DNA from: a virus
Strand: one strand, 5' to 3'
DNA length: 34,270 nt
Virus record (IMG/VR): IMGVR_UViG_3300025840_000116
Coordinates: 1-34,270 of that record
Under the pieces are notes generated by a model that made no database searches, had not been told where the DNA came from, and saw only the letters and a list, made by a program, of their open reading frames with translations. Positions 1 to 5,903 of this stretch are shown one piece after another; positions within the stretch are counted from its first letter, which is position 1, and every line of letters begins with the position of its first letter. The position numbers and the translations under genes are program-made.

Positions 1-308
1 GTTTTCATTTTGAAACCACTAACAAGTGCATCAAACCACTGATCTAAACCAGTGTCATCATCAAAATAGTAACCATTCAAAATTTTGAATACTTCTTCTA
101 AGTTGCTGTCTTCAAAGTGAGCAACTTCACATACTTGGCTGTAATGATTGAACATCTCACCTTTGAAACCTTCTGCACCTTTGTGCATCACGGCCATGTG
201 TGCCGCATACTCTGGATACTTGGCTTCACCACCTGAATGACCATTGTCATTAGAATTAACAAAGTCTGTTACTTCGTCACTTAACTTGATTTGAAATACT
301 TTATACAT
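1..308 (-). CDS. Hypothetical protein, 3' end cut by window edge
   Basis: An open frame starts at ATG 306-308 and runs for 102 codons to the window edge without a stop, so the C-terminus is missing. A good ribosome site (GGTAGGAG, about 6 bases upstream) and a sigma70-type promoter at 342-370 support the start. The protein begins MYKVFQIKLSDEVTDFVNS and is acidic and soluble, with no signal peptide or membrane segment. I do not recognise a catalytic motif. It resembles in style the short conserved proteins of marine T4-like phages, but I cannot assign a function. Confidence 0.85.
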   Translation of the reverse strand, partial: MYKVFQIKLSDEVTDFVNSNDNGHSGGEAKYPEYAAHMAVMHKGAEGFKGEMFNHYSQVCEVAHFEDSNLEEVFKILNGYYFDDDTGLDQWFDALVSGFKMK

Positions 309-341
309 AAAAACTCCTACCTTTTTACAAATTATGCATAT

Positions 342-370
342 ATTATACTAAATTTTGTGGGTATGGTCAA
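342..370 (-). promoter_or_regulatory. Sigma70-type early promoter
   Basis: Read on the minus strand: -35 TTGACC (365-370), 17-base spacer, -10 TATAAT (342-347). The -35 is preceded by AGG, giving the AGGTTGAC block shared with four other promoters in the window. Predicted start near 335, leaving a leader of about 27 bases with a ribosome site before the gene at 308. Confidence 0.85.
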
Positions 371-407
371 CCTATTTCCGTAAAAATTGTATGATTTTCG
401 CACAAAT

Positions 408-415
408 GATAAATA
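408..415 (+). promoter_or_regulatory. T4-late-like promoter GATAAATA
   Basis: GATAAATA followed by C, the same nonamer found in front of virion genes on the other strand. It faces right, toward the 43-codon gene at 526, and predicts a start near 421 and a leader of about 105 bases. It sits back to back with the early promoter at 342-370. Confidence 0.6.
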
Positions 416-419
416 CATT

Positions 420-459
420 TGTAACATAATTGTAACATAGAGTTTGATAGTCTGTAACA
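420..459 (+). repeat. Three phased TGTAACA direct repeats
   Basis: TGTAACA occurs at 420-426, 431-437 and 453-459, so the starts are 11 and 22 bases apart (one and two helical turns). They lie immediately downstream of the late promoter, in the predicted leader of the 43-codon gene. They could be an operator or an RNA-binding site; nothing in the sequence decides which. Confidence 0.5.
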
Positions 460-486
460 GAGCCCATTAGGGATGAAGTTATTGCA

Positions 487-506
487 AACCTACTAGCAGT
501 TAGGTT
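487..506 (+). promoter_or_regulatory. Leader hairpin before the 43-codon gene
   Basis: AACCTA (487-492) pairs with TAGGTT (501-506) around an 8-base loop. It lies about 9 bases upstream of the AGGAG ribosome site of the gene at 526. It has no T-run, so it is not a terminator; a role in mRNA stability or translation is possible. Confidence 0.4.
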
Positions 507-525
507 ATTACAAAAGGAGAATACT

Positions 526-657
526 ATGGCGAATCCATTAGGAATAGTAGCCAGGTTCACTAATCAAACGATTGGCACGGCATCTGACTACTTTAAAAAA
601 TTCGACTCATTAATGAAAACTGGTACTATGGAAAACATATTACATCAAGTTTATTAA
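526..657 (+). CDS. 43-residue protein of unknown function, plus strand
   Basis: ATG 526-528 to TAA 655-657. It has a very strong ribosome site (AAAAGGAG, 6 bases before ATG) within a start context that matches the late virion genes (GGAGAATACTATG). A late-type promoter (408-415) lies upstream and a perfect terminator hairpin (671-699) directly downstream, so it is a self-contained monocistronic unit against the direction of its neighbours. The protein begins MANPLGIVARFTNQ, ends ENILHQVY, and contains a basic/aromatic middle (DYFKKFDSLMK) that could form a helix. No membrane segment or known motif. The control signals suggest a late, abundant product; function unknown. Confidence 0.75.
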   Translation: MANPLGIVARFTNQTIGTASDYFKKFDSLMKTGTMENILHQVY

Positions 658-670
658 ATTCGAGTCACTA

Positions 671-699
671 AAAAAGGGTCCTCGTGGACCCTTTTTTTT
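671..699. terminator. Bidirectional Rho-independent terminator
   Basis: GGGTCC (676-681), loop TCGT, GGACCC (686-691), with an A-run before and eight T after, so it works on either strand. It separates the plus-strand gene ending at 657 from the convergent minus-strand gene ending at 717. Confidence 0.9.
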
Positions 700-716
700 C
701 TATACAGAACCTGTAC

Positions 717-929
717 TTACTTTTCGTTAACGAATGCGTAAAGGTCTTTGGCAGTATTGATTACTTCCTCAGGTGAGATATCGATGATAGGTGCTGTTTT
801 GCCTTGTCTATCGTTATCGCTCATTGCATGAAAGGAATTGGTGACTTGTTCTCTGTTATTTTCTAACAGTCCCATCGCCATACCTAGAATATCGGTTCGT
901 AGTTCGAACCCACTTTTACTATTTGACAT
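717..929 (-). CDS. Hypothetical protein, 70 residues
   Basis: ATG 927-929, ribosome site AAGGAG about 7 bases upstream, stop at 717. The protein starts MSNSKSGFELRTDILGMAMG and ends EEVINTAKDLYAFVNEK; it looks like two amphipathic helices joined by a polar linker. No catalytic motif. It ends at the shared terminator 671-699, so it is the last gene of a minus-strand transcript that probably comes from the operon to its right, or from a local promoter in 930-979 that I cannot define. The style is that of small conserved proteins in marine T4-like phages; function unknown. Confidence 0.85.
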   Translation of the reverse strand: MSNSKSGFELRTDILGMAMGLLENNREQVTNSFHAMSDNDRQGKTAPIIDISPEEVINTAKDLYAFVNEK

Positions 930-979
930 AATTTTCTCCTTGTGTGTCAGTGTGTTTGTACGTTATTGTACATTAATAT

Positions 980-1396
980 TTACTCAGAAGAATCGTCGAT
1001 ATTGAGATTTTTTGGTTTGCGGAGACCTTGTAACCATTTCTCCAAGTTCTGCCCTTTTAGTTTAAGTATAATAGAATCCTTTTCGCTAAACAACACTAAC
1101 TTTTTATTGTCTACAAAGTAAGGCCATTGCATAGTTTGATCTAGTTTAACTACTGCTTTGTTTGACAGTTTAAAGTTGTCTAGTTTAAAGTTATAGCAAG
1201 TAAAACTCTTTTCCATAAGTGTTAAACCATACTTAGTAAGCCTAACTCCAATAACCTTATTACCTCTAATCCTATGATTTTTAAAAAACAAAGGCATTAT
1301 GTCAAGTACAGAATACTGACTAATGTCTAATTCTTGTTTGATTTTATCTACTATTTTATATTGTAAACTATTTTGAATTGCCATTTTTGACTTCAT
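980..1396 (-). CDS. Hypothetical protein, about 138 residues
   Basis: A basic, soluble protein rich in Lys, Leu and Asn, with alternating hydrophobic stretches and an acidic tail (NIDDSSE). Three starts are possible: GTG 1402, ATG 1396 or ATG 1384. All overlap the end of the upstream gene (stop at 1368), which suggests translational coupling; none has a strong ribosome site, and I chose the first ATG. No motif recognised. The region around VIGVRLTKYGLTLMEK and the paired Phe/Tyr segments suggest a compact fold, but this is impression only. Confidence 0.8.
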   Translation of the reverse strand: MKSKMAIQNSLQYKIVDKIKQELDISQYSVLDIMPLFFKNHRIRGNKVIGVRLTKYGLTLMEKSFTCYNFKLDNFKLSNKAVVKLDQTMQWPYFVDNKKLVLFSEKDSIILKLKGQNLEKWLQGLRKPKNLNIDDSSE

Positions 1397-1682
1397 CTTC
1401 ACTTACTATAGGTCCACTTTCTAATTTAACTACACAAAATTCTTCTGTGTTAAATTGTCTATTAAGCCTTTCTGCTAAGTTAAATGCATGTCCAGGATTA
1501 GAAAAACTAGTTTTCTTATACTTTGGTCCAGGGTAATCTAAGTAAGAATGCATTGTTCTTAGATTAATTGGTGAACCTTGAAAGAACACACTAAAAACAT
1601 TTCCAGCCGCTAGTACCTGCTCAGTTTTATAATTTGTAGTGTCGTGATGCTCTAAAATTACTTTTGGTTTTGGTCTACTCAT
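1368..1682 (-). CDS. Hypothetical protein, 104 residues
   Basis: ATG 1680-1682 with ribosome site CAGGAGA upstream, and a late-like GATAAATA box at 1701-1708. The protein begins MSRPKPKVILEHHDTTNY and has a C-terminal part (AFNLAERLNRQFNTEEFCVVKL) that resembles the helix-plus-strand of many small conserved phage proteins. No catalytic residues can be named. It overlaps the next gene downstream by 17 to 35 bases depending on that gene's start. Confidence 0.85.
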   Translation of the reverse strand: MSRPKPKVILEHHDTTNYKTEQVLAAGNVFSVFFQGSPINLRTMHSYLDYPGPKYKKTSFSNPGHAFNLAERLNRQFNTEEFCVVKLESGPIVSEDEVKNGNSK

Positions 1683-1700
1683 GTATGTCTCCTGTACTTT

Positions 1701-1708
1701 TATTTATC
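1701..1708 (-). promoter_or_regulatory. Late-like promoter box GATAAATA
   Basis: Minus-strand GATAAATAA lies 19 bases upstream of the ATG at 1682, a spacing like that of the other late promoters (start near 1695, leader about 13 bases with AGGAG). It would allow the last three minus-strand genes to be expressed late. The ninth base is A rather than the usual C, so confidence is moderate. Confidence 0.5.
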
Positions 1709-1730
1709 AAAAATACAGTTAAAACATACT

Positions 1731-1961
1731 TTAACTAATTAAATTTGATGTCAGAAGATGCTGGAAACCGCCTATTCTTTCTCCGTCTACAAATATTTGT
1801 GGTACAGTATTAACGTTTTCTCCACAACTTTCATAAAATTGTGTGCGTTTATCATTGTCATCTAGTACTGTTTCTTTGAATTCATAGCCATTAAGTTCTA
1901 ATACTTGTTTAGCCATTGTGCTATAAGGACATGTTGTTTTTGTGTAAATATCAATTTTCAT
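1731..1961 (-). CDS. Glutaredoxin with CPYS active site
   Basis: A 76-residue thioredoxin-fold protein starting at ATG 1959-1961, MKIDIYTKTTCPYSTMAKQ. The frame is open upstream but this Met begins the canonical first strand, and the ATG overlaps the previous stop by 11 bases. Family signs: CPYS active site (residues 11-14), TVPQIFVDG with the cis-Pro, and the GG glutathione-binding turn (IGGFQHL). Glutaredoxins reduce disulfides with glutathione and, in T4-like phages, supply electrons to ribonucleotide reductase. The second active-site Cys is Ser here, so the protein is monothiol-like and may favour glutathionylated substrates. No ribonucleotide reductase is in the window. Confidence 0.9.
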   Translation of the reverse strand: MKIDIYTKTTCPYSTMAKQVLELNGYEFKETVLDDNDKRTQFYESCGENVNTVPQIFVDGERIGGFQHLLTSNLIS

Positions 1962-2253
1962 CTTGTTTAAGCATATACCATACAAATTTAGCATGATCCT
2001 CTTTGGTTTTAAAACTAACATAGGCTCTGTCGTCTTTGTGTGGTTCAGTCACATACGGTACAGTACGTTTAAACCACCAACCATAACCATTTAGTATGTT
2101 ATTCTCGCACCATTGCAAGTGTCCATGCCCAATGCCGTAACTTGGCATTTGGTAATTGTATTTATACTTGGCATTGTACTGGCCTATTTCAAATCCAGAC
2201 TTTCCGTGTTGCTCAGTCAATGTATAACCTTTAAAATTTGCCACCGTCAGCAT
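1951..2253 (-). CDS. Hypothetical protein, 100 residues
   Basis: ATG 2251-2253, stop at 1951, sharing 11 bases with the glutaredoxin start. The protein is rich in Tyr, Trp and Gly in its middle (YKYNYQMPSYGIGHGHLQW) and ends with AYVSFKTKEDHAKFVWYMLK, a strand-helix that looks like the end of a small alpha/beta fold. No catalytic motif. The start overlaps the preceding small gene (stop at 2231) by 23 bases. Function unknown. Confidence 0.85.
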   Translation of the reverse strand: MLTVANFKGYTLTEQHGKSGFEIGQYNAKYKYNYQMPSYGIGHGHLQWCENNILNGYGWWFKRTVPYVTEPHKDDRAYVSFKTKEDHAKFVWYMLKQDEN

Positions 2254-2401
2254 CTAATGTTAAACTTTTCTTCGGCTTTATTTCGTCTACTTTAGATACA
2301 TCATTTAATGCTTCTAGTAAATCACTGATATCTAATGTTACTTGAGTACTTCCAATAGACTTATAGTATTTGAGATTTTCAATCAGAGTATTTAATTTCA
2401 T
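2231..2401 (-). CDS. Small hypothetical protein, 56 residues
   Basis: ATG 2399-2401 to TAA 2231-2233. It fills the only gap between two tightly packed genes and overlaps both: 23 bases into the upstream gene and 23 bases with the downstream gene. A purine-rich AAGAGA precedes the ATG. The protein is MKLNTLIENLKYYKSIGSTQ followed by a helical acidic middle (ISDLLEALNDVSK) and a basic tail (DEIKPKKS). No known motif. Packing, ribosome site and amino-acid composition support a real gene. Confidence 0.7.
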   Translation of the reverse strand: MKLNTLIENLKYYKSIGSTQVTLDISDLLEALNDVSKVDEIKPKKSLTLDADGGKF

Positions 2402-2900
2402 TTCTCTTGATCTTATTAAGTTCTTTGAGTCTGAATCTTAACTCGTCTTTGGTATTGAATGGTCCTTCATAACCATATTGAAATAATGTACTTGCTTTAG
2501 GACAGTAACCATGTTTCCAACCTTTCTCAAAGTTAATAGCATACCAACCTGCGGCATACAATACATCACTGTTTGCTGTTTTACTGAATAATGGAATATC
2601 TCTAGTATACTCAGGGTGATCAGGTGATATAAGTTCTGGCGATGGAAACGGTATTTCAAATCCAGCAATAAACATCTTATCTGGTTGTATTGCACTTTCA
2701 ACAGTTTTCTGTTGAAACACTCTAGCACCAAAGTATTTTTCTACTGCTTTATCACTTTTAAATTTTTCTTTGATATCACTGGCGAGATATTCGTAATCAC
2801 CTTGTATATTTTGATACAATACACCTACGTTTCCGCGGTGCTGATCTATTACTAACCAACTAGCATCATCTACCTTTTTAATTGTTGCTTTCTTATTCAT
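2379..2900 (-). CDS. Conserved phage hypothetical protein, 173 residues
   Basis: Start ATG 2898-2900 with ribosome site AAGGAGA; a GTG just upstream (2903) is less likely. Residues 1-60 look like an alpha/beta domain (WLVIDQHRGNVGVLYQN), and the C-terminal half carries a conserved-looking aromatic block (LYAAGWYAINFEKGWKHGYC). I have the impression that this block recurs in marine T4-like phages, but I cannot assign a function. It overlaps the upstream gene by 8 bases and the next gene by 23, so it is part of the same operon as RNase H. Confidence 0.85.
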   Translation of the reverse strand: MNKKATIKKVDDASWLVIDQHRGNVGVLYQNIQGDYEYLASDIKEKFKSDKAVEKYFGARVFQQKTVESAIQPDKMFIAGFEIPFPSPELISPDHPEYTRDIPLFSKTANSDVLYAAGWYAINFEKGWKHGYCPKASTLFQYGYEGPFNTKDELRFRLKELNKIKRNEIKYSD

Positions 2901-3075
2901 CACATTCTCCTTCTTTAATCAACTCTCGTTGTCTTGTTATCCGTCCTGTTCTTTTATTTGTAGTTGAAGTACACTGGAATACTGTTTTACCTTTATCAGG
3001 TGATTCAAATGTAATTAACTTCTCTTCTGGTCCGTACTTAATGGCATCCCATATCTTTCTTATTGTTTCTGACAT
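2893..3075 (-). CDS. Small hypothetical protein, 60 residues
   Basis: ATG 3073-3075, lying inside the 3' end of the RNase H gene (overlap 16 bases) and overlapping the next gene by 8. The protein starts MSETIRKIWDAIKYGPEEK and has a small beta-like middle (LITFESPDKGKTVFQCTS) and a very basic stretch (TNKRTGRITRQRE), which could bind nucleic acid. No clear ribosome site, so translation is probably coupled to RNase H. Function unknown. Confidence 0.75.
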   Translation of the reverse strand: MSETIRKIWDAIKYGPEEKLITFESPDKGKTVFQCTSTTNKRTGRITRQRELIKEGECDE

Positions 3076-4052
3076 GCGTTAAGTATTTCTCCAAATTCTG
3101 TTGCGGCATCTGTAAGTTTAGGCATATTCCATTTGTTACAAAACTTCATAAAATGAATACCTACGTTTGCTACTTTTTCTTTATCTGCTGATTCTACAAA
3201 TACTTCTTTGATAGCAGTTTTAATCTCATCTGGTTGTTGTGTAAGATCAATAAGTATCTTATTGCGTTCATAGTCATCAATTACTCTGTGCTCTTCTTCA
3301 TTGTGATCTACCCATCGTTGTAACATAAAGTTATTGTAATCAAACCCACCGCGATCCATATCAGCAAATGCTTCTAACATACCTGTTTTGTTCTTACTGC
3401 CTTTCTTTCTAGCACCTGGAAATGCACTAAATATATTATCTGATGTATCGCCTCTTACACACTTTTCAAACAGTAACCATTTAGGATCTGGTACTGCTTT
3501 AGGCTCTTGTGTCTTTTTATCAATAGCACGTTTCATAGTCTTTGCTTCGTATATGCCATCTATCTTTACTATTTGATCTGTTACACCATTATACTGACTA
3601 ATGTTATTGCTTATAAGTTGATAAAAGTCACTGTCTGTGCTAACAATAATATGTTCGTCATTTGGGTGTTCTTGTGTCCACATTGCAATTAAGTCATCTG
3701 CTTCTGATTCTGGTTGTCTTAATACAGTACAATTAGTTTTAGTTTTTAAGTATTCAATAAAGTGTTCGTATGCTTCAAAGAATATTTCGTCTTCTTCTTG
3801 TTGATTAGGAGACCTTTGATCCATAGTAACCTTTCTATTCTTCTTATAAGGCTCATAGAAGTCTTTACGCCAACTTCTGCCTTCTAAGCAAAATACAACA
3901 TGATCACCGTCAAACTCTCTCCACACTTTCTTAACACTATTAAACATAATGTGCATTGCCATACCAACTTTCATATCAATGTCGCTTGTACGAGCAGTTA
4001 CATGCTTTGCTCTAAAAAACATGTTAAGTGTGTCAACTAAGATATATTTCAT
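3060..4052 (-). CDS. rnh: T4-type RNase H (5'-3' exonuclease, FEN family)
   Basis: A 330-residue FEN-family nuclease resembling T4 RNase H (305 residues), which removes RNA primers from lagging-strand fragments. Visible motifs: D7 in ILVDTLN; SWRKDFYEPYKKNR (60-73), matching the T4 WRRDF...YKKNR block; the acidic cluster ESEADD (115-120); STDSDF (138-143); and RGDTSDN (200-206) with D202 and D205. These are the metal-binding carboxylates of the family. The start overlaps the upstream stop as TAATG. It sits in the operon driven from 7462, with folE and queE, rather than beside the polymerase. An insertion around 165-190 relative to T4 is visible. Identification is secure; which substrates it prefers is family inference. 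Confidence 0.92.
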   Translation of the reverse strand: MKYILVDTLNMFFRAKHVTARTSDIDMKVGMAMHIMFNSVKKVWREFDGDHVVFCLEGRSWRKDFYEPYKKNRKVTMDQRSPNQQEEDEIFFEAYEHFIEYLKTKTNCTVLRQPESEADDLIAMWTQEHPNDEHIIVSTDSDFYQLISNNISQYNGVTDQIVKIDGIYEAKTMKRAIDKKTQEPKAVPDPKWLLFEKCVRGDTSDNIFSAFPGARKKGSKNKTGMLEAFADMDRGGFDYNNFMLQRWVDHNEEEHRVIDDYERNKILIDLTQQPDEIKTAIKEVFVESADKEKVANVGIHFMKFCNKWNMPKLTDAATEFGEILNACQKQ

Positions 4053-4459
4053 TATTTCTTCGCTTCTTTGTCTTCGTCTCTTACTGTTATAACATCAGCA
4101 CCTGGTACGGCTTGTTCCATACCAAAGTCCATATCAGCCATTTCTTGTTGTAGTATAGTTCTGCATAAATCGTTAAACCAACTGTTTACAATGTCGTCAT
4201 CGCTTTTACCAGTGTATCCGTTTGTTTGTAACATTGTAACAAATTGCTCGTTAAAGTCAAGTTCAACAAAGCCTTTTTTAGGATTAATTGGATCGACATC
4301 CATTTGTAATACGTTTACATATGGTTTATCGTCAATTGTTGCTAGTTCTTTTTCTAACTCGCCACCTGTAAGGTCACGATTTGCAATAGCAATACGCCTA
4401 TCCTTTTCACTCTTGAACCATAACTTAGGGTCCATCATATCTTTAAATTTATTCGCCAT
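4052..4459 (-). CDS. Hypothetical protein, 135 residues
   Basis: ATG 4457-4459 with AAAGGAGA, a ribosome site that lies within the end of the upstream zinc-ribbon gene; it ends with TAATG overlap into RNase H. The protein starts MANKFKDMMDPKLWFKSEKD, has a conserved-looking centre (VELDFNEQFVTMLQTNGYTG) and helical segment (DIVNSWFNDLCRTILQQEMA), and ends in a charged tail (RDEDKEAKK). No known motif. Tight coupling to RNase H hints at a replication-related role, but that is context only. Confidence 0.85.
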   Translation of the reverse strand: MANKFKDMMDPKLWFKSEKDRRIAIANRDLTGGELEKELATIDDKPYVNVLQMDVDPINPKKGFVELDFNEQFVTMLQTNGYTGKSDDDIVNSWFNDLCRTILQQEMADMDFGMEQAVPGADVITVRDEDKEAKK

Positions 4460-4592
4460 CTTCTTTCTCCTTTAATTGTTGGTGGTATGTTAGGCTACAA
4501 CTAGCACCACAGAATATTTTAGTTTTATCAGCAGTATGATATTTTATATCTAAAAAGTTTACTATCTCACTGCAAATAAAACACTGATACAT
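4449..4592 (-). CDS. Zinc-ribbon microprotein, 47 residues
   Basis: ATG 4590-4592 to TAA 4449-4451, with ribosome site AGAGGAA about 8 bases upstream. The protein has CxxC near the start (MYQCFICSE) and a second Cys pair FCGASC at residues 30-35, spaced like a small treble-clef or zinc-ribbon knuckle. It overlaps the next gene by 11 bases, and its own 3' end provides that gene's AAGGAG site, so the two are coupled. Such small zinc-binding proteins in T4-like phages often bind nucleic acid or proteins; which applies here is unknown. Confidence 0.75.
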   Translation of the reverse strand: MYQCFICSEIVNFLDIKYHTADKTKIFCGASCSLTYHQQLKEKEDGE

Positions 4593-4597
4593 AAATA

Positions 4598-5011
4598 TTA
4601 TTCCTCTACAGCCAAGTACATGCTTTTAATTGTACAAGGATATTTTCCTCTATTTGGCCAGCCTAAAGGTGTAATTTTATCTCCCTTACCAATAAAAGTA
4701 GTAGTTCCTACCCATGAATTGAATTGCAAGGCCGAAGCATACTTTATGTCCCAGCATCTATTGTAAAATCCTACATCTATTTTTTTGTTATTTGCAAATC
4801 TTAGAGTTAGTATATTTTCCTCATCATTGTATTCCCAACCTCTAACTCTTGTGTAATTAAATGTGTTAATTTCTAAAGCATCTTTAGTAACAGGAATACC
4901 GTGCTCAGTATATCCTATAACTGTGTCATCTGCAAATGCCCATGCTACCCATAAAGGTAATGTGACTATAATTGTAAATTTAATAATATGTTTGTGAAAA
5001 AACTCTTCCAT
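4598..5011 (-). CDS. Secreted or periplasmic protein, 137 residues
   Basis: ATG 5009-5011 with TAGGAA upstream. Residues 9-28 form a signal peptide (basic start, hydrophobic IIKFTIIVTLPLWVAWAFA, likely cleavage after AFA). The mature part has two Cys (RCWDIKY and YPCTIKS), probably a disulfide, and reads as beta-rich. The block ASALQFNSW...FIGKGDKITPLGWPNRG resembles the DUF6491 type of small periplasmic proteins of marine proteobacteria; I treat that as tentative. It sits between queE and the zinc-ribbon gene in an otherwise cytoplasmic operon. It may alter the host envelope during infection. Confidence 0.85.
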   Translation of the reverse strand: MEEFFHKHIIKFTIIVTLPLWVAWAFADDTVIGYTEHGIPVTKDALEINTFNYTRVRGWEYNDEENILTLRFANNKKIDVGFYNRCWDIKYASALQFNSWVGTTTFIGKGDKITPLGWPNRGKYPCTIKSMYLAVEE

Positions 5012-5012
5012 T

Positions 5013-5903
5013 CTATTTTCCTATTGCGTTACCGTATATGTGTACGTGAACTCTGCTTGTATAATTGTAGCCACGTTGTATGGCTTCGTCGGCTATACTT
5101 GCCTCTGTTTGTACTAGGCCTTCAAAGGTGCCGCCAACTCCCATAATCCATACAGGGAAGTCGCAACCGGCATCTCTAAATGCTTTAGTGTGTTCTTCTA
5201 CTTCTCTCCAACTTTCATCTGTGCCATTTACCACATACTTCAATTGACCATGTGGACTTACTTCAGCATATCTGCCTATTACTTCTGGCTTGATTGCTTT
5301 CTTGTTCTTCTCACCAGCAGTACTCCACAGTTTAGGACTTAAACTCCAGTACCATTCAGAACCATTAGCCCATGCTGGATATTCACGTTGTATGTATTCA
5401 GCAAACTCGTCTGTAATAGGCTTTGTGCCATTTGTTTCCACAGTAACATTCATAGGTTGATTGTTTCTGCGTTTAAATTCTTCTATAACTTGCATCATAC
5501 CAGGCTGTGTGTTTTTAAGCATTGGCTCGCCGCCTGTAAAGACCATGTGTGCGTTTTGTTGTGTAACTGGGTGTACAAACTTACCATGCGGTAGTAGTGC
5601 TGTAAGTTCGTCTACAGCCTCGTCTACAGTCTTATCAGTAATCAAATGCTTATATTTCTTGCTCCAAGTATAACTGCTGTCACAACCTTTTTCAAACACA
5701 GGCAAATCAAATACATTAGTAATGTCTGTGATATCTAACTTCTCATATGGTAAATCATATGTGCTAGGATCAGTAGGATCGCTTTGACCAAAACCATTAC
5801 ATTGTAAATTGCATAGGAAGAATCTCATCCACAGACTAGGGATACCTACATACTGGCCTTCCCCTTGTGCTGAATAAAATGTTTCGCTATACTTTAATGT
5901 CAT
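5013..5903 (-). CDS. queE: QueE-like 7-carboxy-7-deazaguanine synthase
   Basis: A 296-residue radical-SAM enzyme of the QueE type, which converts 6-carboxytetrahydropterin to 7-carboxy-7-deazaguanine (CDG) in the preQ0 pathway. The N-terminus has the QueE signature YSAQGEGQYVGIPSLWMRF. The cluster Cys are unusual: C31 and C35 are spaced normally, but the third, C74 in GCDSSYTW (QueE usually has WCDT), comes after a 38-residue gap. Downstream are HMVFTGGEP (SAM-binding GGEP), VTVETNGT and WYWSLSPKL, all QueE-like. The start forms a TAATG overlap with folE, so the two are co-translated. Function as CDG synthase is strongly supported by context; the Cys loop is discussed in the findings. Confidence 0.92.
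   Translation of the reverse strand: MTLKYSETFYSAQGEGQYVGIPSLWMRFFLCNLQCNGFGQSDPTDPSTYDLPYEKLDITDITNVFDLPVFEKGCDSSYTWSKKYKHLITDKTVDEAVDELTALLPHGKFVHPVTQQNAHMVFTGGEPMLKNTQPGMMQVIEEFKRRNNQPMNVTVETNGTKPITDEFAEYIQREYPAWANGSEWYWSLSPKLWSTAGEKNKKAIKPEVIGRYAEVSPHGQLKYVVNGTDESWREVEEHTKAFRDAGCDFPVWIMGVGGTFEGLVQTEASIADEAIQRGYNYTSRVHVHIYGNAIGK

Noticed and set aside
372-560. Minus-strand frame of about 62 codons in the intergenic region
   Set aside because: It lies opposite the late promoter, repeats and start of the plus-strand gene, has no ribosome site and runs through the control signals.
890-915. GTTCGAAC resembling a tRNA T-arm
   Set aside because: It lies inside a coding gene (SGFELRTD), and no acceptor stem or anticodon arm can be folded around it.
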